A stretch of DNA of 5,443 bases from Porphyromonas sp. (GCA_029983495.1 JASBZJ010000134.1:1-5443); one strand, 5' to 3'; shown: positions 1-5,443, counted from the stretch's first letter. Translations and numbers: made by a program. The notes: a model not told the origin generated them from the sequence alone.

Positions 1-50
1 GAAGCAAAAAATTGGGGGTGAAACAAAACAAGAGTTTTGACATACCGCCC

Positions 51-185
51 TACAAATACCGAAACCAACGCCCGCAATCAAAATACTCGCAAACAAACAA
101 AACAACAATACGAAACATGGTACACATACGGGCGGACACACAGGTTCGCCCCTACAAATGCCCACAATAATGCCCACAATCAAAC
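51..185 (+). repeat. Imperfect direct duplication, two copies 102 bases apart
   Basis: Positions 51-83 and 153-185 align without gaps and agree at roughly 70 percent of positions. Both begin TACAAAT, directly preceded by CGCCC (46-50) or CGCCCC (147-152). Exactly 18 bases after the T of TACAAAT both carry YGCCCRCAATCAAA (69-82 and 171-184). The heptamer GCCCRCA occurs four times on the same strand, at 70-76, 160-166, 172-178 and 207-213. The 10-mer TGCCCACAAT is repeated exactly at 159-168 and 171-180. The skewed A/C composition raises chance similarity, but the shared spacing of two separate blocks argues for a decayed duplication. No function is evident. Confidence 0.5.
130..157. repeat. 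Short hairpin repeat of dispersed intergenic type
   Basis: GGGCGGA at 130-136 pairs with TTCGCCC at 145-151 (one G-T wobble) around an 8-base loop, followed by CTACAA. I recall near-identical sequences, usually read on the other strand as GTAGGGGCGAACC plus a T/G-rich loop and CGCCC, scattered through intergenic regions of many unrelated environmental bacterial genomes. That resemblance is from memory and has not been searched. The stem is not followed by a T-run on either strand, so it is unlikely to be an intrinsic terminator. It overlaps the second copy of the direct duplication, and the first copy keeps only the right-hand CGCCC-TACAA part (46-55). Confidence 0.55.
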
Positions 186-220
186 AAAACAATTCACAAA
201 ACATTTGCCCGCACGAAATA

Positions 221-229
221 TTATCCACA
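221..229 (+). promoter_or_regulatory. Perfect DnaA-box 9-mer
   Basis: TTATCCACA is identical to the high-affinity DnaA box consensus. It lies in an AT-rich part of the leader about 70 bases upstream of the candidate promoter. By chance an exact match on either strand of a 300-base leader is unlikely (about 600 chances in 262,144), although across the whole window it is less surprising. No second good box is near, and no dnaA or dnaN gene is visible, so this is not a replication origin. It could be an isolated regulatory DnaA site or a coincidence. Confidence 0.35.
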
Positions 230-259
230 CAAACAAAAAGAACCTAAAATACAATATCA

Positions 260-275
260 TTCCATACGCATGGAA
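260..275. promoter_or_regulatory. 16-bp inverted repeat, candidate operator
   Basis: TTCCAT (260-265) and ATGGAA (270-275) are perfect 6-base inverted arms around ACGC. The site ends 23 bases before the candidate -7 element, so it covers or abuts the expected -33 region of the promoter. Position and symmetry fit a dimeric regulator, possibly the Fur-like protein encoded just downstream. It does not resemble the classical AT-rich Fur or PerR box. Arms of this length with a free choice of spacer are expected about once by chance in a leader of this size, so only the location gives it weight. Confidence 0.3.
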
Positions 276-298
276 CAAGTTACTCCATCGAAAGTGCG

Positions 299-306
299 TA
301 TCTTTG
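299..306 (+). promoter_or_regulatory. Candidate Bacteroidota -7 promoter element
   Basis: TATCTTTG matches the Bacteroidota -7 consensus TAnnTTTG. A transcript would begin near 310-314, leaving a leader of about 20 bases before the ATG at 333 with its ribosome binding site. No clear TTTG -33 element lies at the usual 19-21 base spacing; the nearest sequence, around 278-282, is a poor match. The octamer also turns up by chance inside coding regions of this window (for example 755-762 and 4775-4782), so its location directly upstream of the first gene is the main support. Confidence 0.4.
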
Positions 307-321
307 TAATGATATCGATAA

Positions 322-328
322 AAGGTGG
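322..328 (+). promoter_or_regulatory. Ribosome binding site of the Fur-like gene
   Basis: AAGGTGG, four bases before the ATG at 333, is the only clear Shine-Dalgarno-like purine stretch in front of any gene here. It favours 333 over the in-frame ATG codons at 270 and 309. The ATG at 270 is itself part of the inverted repeat at 260-275 and lies upstream of the candidate promoter. Confidence 0.5.
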
Positions 329-332
329 ACCC

Positions 333-821
333 ATGACGAAAATGCCACAAGAAGAAAAGGATTCATACAGCTTGGCCATGGAAGCATTAAAAGCTTACTT
401 AGGCACAGGCGATCATATCCTCACCTTCGAGCGCAAACGAATTCTATCGGCAGTAATGGAACAAACACACCCTTTTATTGTACCCACGCTACACCAAGCC
501 GTACAACAACTAGGCACACGTGTAAGCATAACAACCATATACAACACACTAAACCTTTTTTGCAAGGCTGGCGTAACGGTAAAACTTGCCCTACCACAAG
601 GCACAATGTACTTAGCCTCGGCATACTGCCATAACCGGCTGGTTGTAGTGTGTAACGAATGTGGCAAAGTTATTTACCTTCACCGTTATAAGCTTTATGA
701 ACAACTATTACGAACCATTGTTCCACGGTTCCATAAAGTTCGTCCGGTAATGCTTAGCTTTGGCTATTGCCAGGATTGTAAACGGAAGTTATTCTCGAAA
801 AAGCAAACGAAAAAGAATTAA
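333..821 (+). CDS. Fur-family transcriptional regulator with degenerate sensory metal site
   Basis: Predicted 162-residue Fur-superfamily DNA-binding regulator, a usual length for the family. The winged-helix domain covers roughly residues 15-90, with the recognition-helix signature RVSITTIYNTLNLF at 63-76. The dimerisation domain follows, with two CxxC pairs at C107/C110 and C146/C149 that form the structural zinc site in this family. The C-terminus is Lys-rich (150-161). The oddity is the sensory site: His46 (in THPF) matches the first ligand, but the Glu after the wing is Leu94, the usual HHH or HHDH before the first CxxC reads CHNRLVVVC (99-107), and the His nine residues before the second CxxC is Arg137. 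It may therefore not sense metal in the usual way. An in-frame ATG at 270 would give 183 residues, but 333 has the ribosome binding site. purA follows after 9 bases, an arrangement I recall from Bacteroides. Targets are unknown; autoregulation and control of the downstream genes are inferences. Confidence 0.9.
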   Translation: MTKMPQEEKDSYSLAMEALKAYLGTGDHILTFERKRILSAVMEQTHPFIVPTLHQAVQQLGTRVSITTIYNTLNLFCKAGVTVKLALPQGTMYLASAYCHNRLVVVCNECGKVIYLHRYKLYEQLLRTIVPRFHKVRPVMLSFGYCQDCKRKLFSKKQTKKN

Positions 822-830
822 TTCAGTAGC

Positions 831-2111
831 ATGCAACAAACCATGGAAAAGGTGGATGTACTACTCGGCCTGCAATGGGGCGACGAAGGAAAAGGGAAAA
901 TAGTAGATGTATTAACCCCTGAGTACGATATAGTAGCAAGGTTTCAAGGTGGTCCCAATGCGGGGCACACGTTAGAGTTCGAAGGCGAAAAATATGTACT
1001 TCGCTCGCTACCCTCGGGCATATTCCAAGGGAATAAACTGAACCTTATAGGTAACGGTGTAGTACTTGACCCCGTACTTTTTAGGGACGAGGTAGAGAGT
1101 TTAAAAAAGAGTGGGCACAACCCCCGCGAAAGGTTACGTATTTCGCGTAAAGCACACTTAATTATACCCACACTTCGCATGCTCGATGCAGCTAACGAAA
1201 CCAGTCGTGGAAAAAGTAAAATTGGAACCACCGGGCGAGGCATAGGCCCCACATATACCGAAAAGGTTGCTCGCCGAGGGCTACGCATTGGCGATACCGA
1301 GCTTGCTAACTTCCGCGAAAAATATGAGGAAACAAAGCTTCGCCACCTCGAATTACTACAGCATTTTGACTTCGATACAAGCTCGCTAGCAGAAAAGGAA
1401 AAGGAATTTTTCGAAGCCATAGAGTACCTCAAAGGCTTTACCCTGGTCGATAGCGAATATTTTGTGAACGAATCGCTTGCAAATGGTAAAAAGGTTCTTG
1501 CCGAAGGGGCACAAGGTTCGTTGCTCGATATCGACTTTGGTTCGTACCCCTTTGTAACTTCGAGTAATACCATTTCGGCAGGTAGTTGTATAGGGCTAGG
1601 CATTGCCCCCCGAACAATAGGCGATGTATTTGGGATATTCAAAGCCTACTGTACCCGCGTGGGTGAAGGGCCATTCCCTACCGAGCTTTTCGACGAAACA
1701 GGAAAAATACTTGCCGAACGAGGGCACGAGTTTGGTGCTGTAACGGGTAGACCACGTCGCTGTGGATGGCTGGATCTTGTTGCACTCCGTTACACTATTA
1801 TGCTTAATGGCGTAACAAAGCTTATTATGATGAAGAGCGATGTGCTTGATACCCTCGATGAAATAAAAGTTTGTCGCGCATACCGCATAAATGGTAAAGA
1901 GGTTGAAAATGTACCCTTTACCATGAGTGAGGATATCGAACCCATATACGAAACTTTAAGTGGATGGAAAAAGGACCTCACCGAAATTAAGCAGGAATCG
2001 GAGTTTCCCGAGGCCTTTAGGCTTTATGTTGATTACCTCGAAAAGGCACTGCAAACCCCTATTGCGATAGTTTCGGTTGGCCCCGATCGTACCCAAACCA
2101 TTATACGATAG
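831..2111 (+). CDS. purA: Adenylosuccinate synthetase (PurA)
   Basis: Cytoplasmic enzyme (EC 6.3.4.4) joining IMP and aspartate with GTP hydrolysis to give adenylosuccinate, the first committed step from IMP to AMP. The 426-residue product has the complete family pattern: the P-loop-like WGDEGKGK at 16-23 with catalytic Asp18, GGPNAGHT at 40-47 with catalytic His46, the IMP-binding GTTGRGIGP at 132-140 with Lys145, EGAQGSLLDIDFGSYPF from 225, the aspartate loop and arginines VTGRPRRCGW at 304-313, the guanine-binding KSDVLD at 335-340, and SVGPDR at 415-420. Nothing essential is missing. The start is uncertain: a second ATG at 843 gives MEKVDVLLG, closer to where I recall homologues starting, and neither ATG has a Shine-Dalgarno site. 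It lies 9 bases after the Fur-like gene (21 if 843 is used) and 28 bases before folC, consistent with cotranscription. Confidence 0.98.
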   Translation: MQQTMEKVDVLLGLQWGDEGKGKIVDVLTPEYDIVARFQGGPNAGHTLEFEGEKYVLRSLPSGIFQGNKLNLIGNGVVLDPVLFRDEVESLKKSGHNPRERLRISRKAHLIIPTLRMLDAANETSRGKSKIGTTGRGIGPTYTEKVARRGLRIGDTELANFREKYEETKLRHLELLQHFDFDTSSLAEKEKEFFEAIEYLKGFTLVDSEYFVNESLANGKKVLAEGAQGSLLDIDFGSYPFVTSSNTISAGSCIGLGIAPRTIGDVFGIFKAYCTRVGEGPFPTELFDETGKILAERGHEFGAVTGRPRRCGWLDLVALRYTIMLNGVTKLIMMKSDVLDTLDEIKVCRAYRINGKEVENVPFTMSEDIEPIYETLSGWKKDLTEIKQESEFPEAFRLYVDYLEKALQTPIAIVSVGPDRTQTIIR

Positions 2112-2139
2112 TAAGGACCTTACACTTTACATACAAAGG

Positions 2140-3459
2140 ATGAACTACCAGCAAACAATCGACTTTTTGTACAACGCTACACCCGCATTCGAACAAAAAG
2201 GAGCTGAAGCATACAAACCCGGGCTTGAACGGATGCTTGGTATGAGCCAAGTATTAGGACACCCACACCAAAAGTTTCGCTCGTTACATATAGCGGGGAC
2301 CAATGGTAAAGGTTCGGTAAGCTCAACACTGGCTAGCGTTTTTATCGAACAAGGGCTTAAGGTTGGCTTGTTTACATCGCCACACTTGGTAAGTTTTCGG
2401 GAACGAATCCGTATTAACGGTACCCCTATTGAGGAAAACTATGTGGTAAACTTTGTGGAACAGGCAATGCCACTGATTGAAAAGTGGAAACCCTCGTTTT
2501 TCGAAATTACTACCTTGATGGCCTTTGCCTACTTTGCCGAAAATAATGTGGAGCTTGCAGTAATTGAAGTCGGTATGGGCGGTAGATTGGATTGCACCAA
2601 TATTATTACGCCACTAGCCTCGATTATTACCAATGTTAGCTTGGATCATACGCAGTTCCTTGGCGATACAATCGAAAAAATTGCATTCGAAAAAGCAGGA
2701 ATAATAAAACCCCATGTACCTGTAATTTTAGGCGAAGGTAAAACACAATACGGAGCGGTTATTGCCTCGGTAGCCAGTAGCAATAACGCTCCTTTGTTTT
2801 ATGCCGAGGATTACCCCTTGGAGGCTATCGAAGCAACCGAACAAACACTAGTTGTACCCCATAGCCCCTTTGGTGCCATACGTACGGCTCTAAAAGGCGA
2901 AGCCCAAAAGTATAACACACGCACTTTACTTTGTACCCTGCAAGTTATTAAGCAAAAATCGATTCTACCACTTACAAACAAAGCAGTAGTTGATGGCTTT
3001 GCCCATGTTGTAGCTAATAGCCATTTATTAGGCCGATGGCAAACCGTAGCATTATCGCCCAAAGTGATACTCGATACGGGGCATAATATTGCAGGTATTA
3101 CACAAAATGTTGAGCAACTTAAGCACGAAGCATTTAAGCACCTACACATAGTTTTTGGTATGGTAGCCGATAAAGCGTGGGAAGATGTACTAAATATTTT
3201 ACCCAAAGCAAATACAACGTATTACTTTGCAACCCCAACGGGCGAAAGAGCTTTAAAGGCCGACCAAATGCACCAAGTTGCACAACATATTGGGCTTTGT
3301 GGGCAAGCCTATCCCTCCATAAGCGAAGCCTATCTAGCCGCAACACAAAAGGCTGATAGCAACGACCTTATTTATGTTGGCGGTAGCAATTATATAGTTT
3401 CGGAAGTATTAAAAAACTTCTTCGCAAGCCAAGTTGAACAATCAATCCTATTATCATAG
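2140..3459 (+). CDS. folC: Folylpolyglutamate / dihydrofolate synthase (FolC)
   Basis: Mur-ligase-like cytoplasmic enzyme that uses ATP to add glutamate to folates (EC 6.3.2.17), and in bifunctional forms to dihydropteroate (EC 6.3.2.12). The 439 residues are normal length. Visible motifs are the ATP P-loop GTNGKGS at 53-59, SPHLVSFRERIRING at 80-94, FFEITT at 120-125, EVGMGGRLDCTN at 143-154, SLDH at 167-170, EKAGIIK at 184-190 (Lys185 aligns with the carbamylated lysine), and in the C-terminal domain LLGRWQ at 296-301 and DTGHN at 312-316. The frame is open back to an ATG at 2077 inside purA, but MNYQQTIDFLYNATP at 2140 matches the start of Bacteroidales homologues, so 2140 is chosen. Sequence alone does not show whether it also has dihydrofolate synthase activity. 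The 28-base gap after purA has no promoter match; it holds only a small palindrome, TAAGGACCTTA (2112-2122). Confidence 0.95.
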   Translation: MNYQQTIDFLYNATPAFEQKGAEAYKPGLERMLGMSQVLGHPHQKFRSLHIAGTNGKGSVSSTLASVFIEQGLKVGLFTSPHLVSFRERIRINGTPIEENYVVNFVEQAMPLIEKWKPSFFEITTLMAFAYFAENNVELAVIEVGMGGRLDCTNIITPLASIITNVSLDHTQFLGDTIEKIAFEKAGIIKPHVPVILGEGKTQYGAVIASVASSNNAPLFYAEDYPLEAIEATEQTLVVPHSPFGAIRTALKGEAQKYNTRTLLCTLQVIKQKSILPLTNKAVVDGFAHVVANSHLLGRWQTVALSPKVILDTGHNIAGITQNVEQLKHEAFKHLHIVFGMVADKAWEDVLNILPKANTTYYFATPTGERALKADQMHQVAQHIGLCGQAYPSISEAYLAATQKADSNDLIYVGGSNYIVSEVLKNFFASQVEQSILLS

Positions 3460-3482
3460 TAAAAACAAATAACATTCAACTT

Positions 3483-4883
3483 ATGTCACAATCTGTTCAT
3501 ACATCTATTCGCGACAACGCAACAGTTCGTTGGGTAGTGCTTTTTTTAATTGCACTAACCATGTTTTTCGCCTACATGTTTGTAGACGTACTTTCGCCCC
3601 TGAAAACAATGCTCGAGGAGCAGGTACATTGGGATAGTAGAACTTTCGGCCTTTATGGCGGTAGTGAGTTCTTCCTCAACGTATTTGCCTTCTTCCTAAT
3701 TTTTGCTGGTATTATTCTCGATAAAATGGGCGTTCGGTTTACGGCATTACTTTCGGGAAGCCTTATGGTAATAGGAGCAGCCATAAAAGTTTATGCCCTA
3801 AGTGGAGCTTTTACCCACACGGGCCTATACACATGGTTAAATAGCTGGTGGACAGCCTTCCCTGCAACAGCCAAGCTAGCCTCGCTAGGCTTTATGATTT
3901 TTGGTTGTGGTACCGAAATGGGGGGTGTAACGGTTTCGCGTGCCATCGTAAAATGGTTCCATGGTAAGGAAATGGCCTTAGCAATGGGTATTGAAATGGG
4001 GGTTGCACGCTTAGGAGTATTCGCCGTGTTTTGGCTTTCGCCTTTGCTTGCCGAAAAGTACAATAATGTGCAAGCACCCGTAATTTTCTGCCTCATACTA
4101 CTTTGTATTGGTCTATTATTCTACCTCATATATGGTATTTTCGACCGTAAACTCGATAACGAAGTAAAAACCGATGCTCAAGAAGAAGAAGAACCCTTCC
4201 GCCTTAAGGACTTAGGTAAAGTATTCGGCAGTGGAATTTTCTGGGTTGTTGCTTTGTTATGTGTTCTTTACTATTCGGCAATATTCCCCTTCCAAAAGTT
4301 CGCTACCGAAATGCTCGAAGTAAAGTTAGGATGGGAAACCTCGTTTGCAAGTAGAATTTTCAGTCTCTTCCCTATTGGGGCTATGCTTATTACTCCGTTC
4401 CTTGGCGCATACCTTGATAATAAAGGTAAGGGAGCCTCGATGCTTATGATAGGTTCGATACTGATGATTATTTGCCACAGCACGTTTGCCCTATTCCCCT
4501 TCCAATCGGTTTCCTCAACAATGGGTACCATTGTAGCTTTTGTTGCTATTGTTGTACTAGGTATATCGTTCTCGCTAGTGCCTGCCGCACTTTGGCCTTC
4601 TATGCCTAAGCTTATCGATAATAAAGTGTTAGGTAGCGCTTATTCGGCAACATTCTGGATTCAGAACGTAGGGTTAATGCTTGTTCCTATAATGATTGGT
4701 TCGGTATTAGATGGTATTAAGAGCAACCACCCCAACCTTGCAGGTCAACCAGGGTTATACACAGTACCCATGCTTATATTTGCTTGCTTTGGTGTACTTG
4801 CCCTTATACTTAGCATTTACCTTAAAGCCATTGATAAAAAGAAAGGTTACGGCCTTGAACTTCCAAACATTAAACACGATTAA
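3483..4883 (+). CDS. Major facilitator superfamily transporter, MFSD1-like
   Basis: Inner-membrane secondary transporter of 466 residues with about twelve hydrophobic helices: six before and six after a charged cytoplasmic loop (221-248) containing EEEE at 234-237. MFS motif A appears after helix 2 as GIILDKMGVR (76-85), with a partner motif GAYLDNKGKG at 308-317. Several blocks resemble eukaryotic MFSD1 as I remember it: GCGTEMGGVTVSRAIVKWFHGKE (141-163, Glu145), GIEMGVARLG (169-178, Arg176), FWVVALLCVLYYSAIFPF (253-270), LGISFSLVPAALWPSMP (359-375) and LGSAYSATFWIQNVGL (383-398). MFSD1 is a lysosomal dipeptide carrier, so small peptides are a possible substrate, but this is inference. Bacterial relatives are often labelled only MFS or NarK-like transporter. 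There is no signal peptide. The gene follows folC by 23 bases without a visible terminator or clear ribosome binding site, and precedes transketolase by 40. Confidence 0.88.
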   Translation: MSQSVHTSIRDNATVRWVVLFLIALTMFFAYMFVDVLSPLKTMLEEQVHWDSRTFGLYGGSEFFLNVFAFFLIFAGIILDKMGVRFTALLSGSLMVIGAAIKVYALSGAFTHTGLYTWLNSWWTAFPATAKLASLGFMIFGCGTEMGGVTVSRAIVKWFHGKEMALAMGIEMGVARLGVFAVFWLSPLLAEKYNNVQAPVIFCLILLCIGLLFYLIYGIFDRKLDNEVKTDAQEEEEPFRLKDLGKVFGSGIFWVVALLCVLYYSAIFPFQKFATEMLEVKLGWETSFASRIFSLFPIGAMLITPFLGAYLDNKGKGASMLMIGSILMIICHSTFALFPFQSVSSTMGTIVAFVAIVVLGISFSLVPAALWPSMPKLIDNKVLGSAYSATFWIQNVGLMLVPIMIGSVLDGIKSNHPNLAGQPGLYTVPMLIFACFGVLALILSIYLKAIDKKKGYGLELPNIKHD

Positions 4884-4923
4884 TACAAAGCCTTTATTGG
4901 TGAACCTATTGGTTTAAAATAAA
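4884..4923 (+). other. Short gap with TATTGGT direct repeat and weak stem-loop
   Basis: This 40-base spacer holds TATTGGT twice, at 4895-4901 and 4907-4913. TGAACC (4901-4906) can pair with GGTTTA (4911-4916) around a 4-base loop, with one G-U pair. An A-rich tract leads into the transketolase ATG. No T-run follows the stem, so this is not an intrinsic terminator, and no TAnnTTTG element is present. The simplest reading is a spacer within a transcription unit; a translational or operator role for the repeat is possible but unsupported. Confidence 0.3.
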
Positions 4924-5443
4924 ATGGAACAGACACGTTTTAGCGAAGAAAATCTTTTTCGTACAGCGAACAACATAAGAGGCCTTGCCATAGCTATGGT
5001 TGAAGAGGCTAAAAGTGGGCACCCTGGCGGAGCAATGGGTGGAGCCGATTTTATTAATGTGCTTTTTGCCGAATACCTTCGCTACGACCCTAATACTCCC
5101 GATCGCATAGCTCGCGACCGATTCTTTCTGGATCCGGGGCATATGTCGCCAATGTTATATTCGCAACTTATGCTTACTGGCTTATTTACAGTTGAGGAGC
5201 TAAAACAATTCCGCCAATGGGGAAGCCCTACCCACGGGCACCCCGAACGGAATATTAAACGCGGAATTGAAAATACCAGTGGGCCACTTGGGCAAGGGCA
5301 TACCTTTGCCGTTGGGGCTGCCATAGCTGCAAAAATTGTGGCGAATCGCTTTGGTGAAAATGTTATGCCACAACGCATTTACGCATTCGTATCCGATGGC
5401 GGTATACAGGAAGAAATTTCGCAGGGAGCTGGACGTATGGCTG
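4924..5443 (+). CDS. tkt: Transketolase, N-terminal part, cut by window edge
   Basis: Thiamine-diphosphate enzyme (EC 2.2.1.1) moving two-carbon ketol units between sugar phosphates in the non-oxidative pentose phosphate pathway, acting in the cytoplasm. The first 173 codons are present, covering much of the N-terminal ThDP-binding (PP) domain. Landmarks are KSGHPGGAMGGADF at 30-43 with His33, FFLDPGHMSPMLYS at 67-80 with His73, GSPTHGHPE at 100-108, IENTSGPLGQGH at 115-126, and the metal/ThDP motif SDGGIQEEISQGAGRMA at 157-173 with metal ligand Asp158. Many transketolases have GDG and LSNGH at these places; SDGG and LDPGH are forms I recall from Bacteroides-type enzymes. A full-length product would need about 500 more residues, so whether this is a complete enzyme or a split N-terminal subunit cannot be seen. 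The ATG at 4924 lacks a Shine-Dalgarno site, but the protein start agrees with homologues. Confidence 0.95.
   Translation, partial: MEQTRFSEENLFRTANNIRGLAIAMVEEAKSGHPGGAMGGADFINVLFAEYLRYDPNTPDRIARDRFFLDPGHMSPMLYSQLMLTGLFTVEELKQFRQWGSPTHGHPERNIKRGIENTSGPLGQGHTFAVGAAIAAKIVANRFGENVMPQRIYAFVSDGGIQEEISQGAGRMA

Larger units (their letters stand above)
1..332. other. Non-coding leader upstream of the Fur-like gene
   Basis: No convincing gene lies here. The + strand is heavily biased to A and C between about 45 and 250, with many CAAA and CAAACAAA runs, so open frames across it translate into low-complexity Asn/Thr/Lys/Gln strings that resemble no protein family. The first bases could be the tail of an upstream + strand gene: one frame ends at TGA 38-40, another at TGA 19-21, and a third stays open to TAA 168-170. 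Too little is present to choose between them. There is no GC-rich hairpin followed by a T-run on the + strand, so no terminator for an upstream gene is visible. The region holds the repeats and candidate regulatory sites listed separately. Confidence 0.7.

Noticed and set aside
1..170. Possible tail of an upstream + strand gene ending at 21, 40 or 170
   Set aside because: Three different frames are open from the left edge and none gives enough recognisable protein to choose, so no partial gene is called.
37..309. Open frame of 90 codons on the + strand in the leader
   Set aside because: The translation is low-complexity Asn/Thr/Lys-rich sequence produced by the A/C-rich DNA, it crosses the repeats and candidate regulatory sites, has no ribosome binding site, and resembles no protein family.
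755..762. TAGCTTTG as an internal promoter for purA
   Set aside because: It matches TAnnTTTG but encodes conserved Fur-family residues near LSFGYC, has no -33 element at the right distance, and the same octamer pattern recurs by chance in other coding regions of the window.
944..1642. 232-codon open frame on the - strand inside purA
   Set aside because: It is antisense to an unmistakable purA whose motifs are all intact; its Ser/Pro-rich translation is the usual shadow of codon bias.
1756..1764. TGTGGATGG in purA as a reverse-strand DnaA box
   Set aside because: Two of nine bases differ from the consensus and the sequence encodes the conserved Cys-Gly-Trp of the PurA active-site loop.
2112..2122. 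Palindrome TAAGGACCTTA between purA and folC as a terminator or operator
   Set aside because: The arms are only 5 bases with a 1-base centre and no T-run, which is expected by chance and cannot form a terminator hairpin.
2077..2139. Extended folC start overlapping the end of purA by 35 bases
   Set aside because: The extra 21 residues look unrelated to FolC, and the ATG at 2140 begins the conserved MNYQ N-terminus.
4711..4917. 68-codon + strand frame overlapping the end of the transporter gene
   Set aside because: It lies in another frame within the well-supported final helices of the MFS protein, with no family resemblance or start signal.

Overview
The window looks like a housekeeping stretch from the phylum Bacteroidota, most likely the order Bacteroidales. 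The proteins match my memory of Bacteroides-type homologues over long runs: PurA with the WGDEGKGK start and SVGPDR end, FolC starting MNYQ, and transketolase carrying LDPGHMSP and SDGGIQEEIS. Shine-Dalgarno sites are weak or absent except at the first gene. The only promoter-like match in the leader is a Bacteroidota-type TAnnTTTG element. No species can be named from the sequence alone.

Layout: positions 1-332 are a non-coding leader, strikingly rich in A and C on the + strand. It holds an imperfect direct duplication, a short hairpin repeat of a kind that is dispersed in many environmental genomes, a perfect DnaA-box 9-mer, a 16-bp inverted repeat and a candidate promoter. Five + strand genes follow with gaps of only 9, 28, 23 and 40 bases: a Fur-family regulator, purA (adenylosuccinate synthetase), folC (folylpolyglutamate/dihydrofolate synthase), a 12-helix MFS transporter resembling MFSD1, and the first 173 codons of a transketolase that runs off the right edge. 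Each of the four complete genes looks intact, with no frameshift.

The spacing suggests one transcription unit beginning upstream of the Fur-like gene. PurA makes adenylosuccinate on the way to AMP, FolC retains folates that supply one-carbon units for purines, and transketolase feeds ribose-5-phosphate supply, so three of the five genes converge on nucleotide synthesis. The transporter may import small peptides, which is inferred from family resemblance only.

I see no obvious defence system, mobile element or new pathway. The points most worth a second look are the Fur-like protein, which keeps its CxxC zinc pairs but appears to have lost nearly all sensory metal ligands; the MFSD1-like transporter with a conserved Glu/Arg pair; and the repeat-bearing leader with its DnaA box and inverted repeat.
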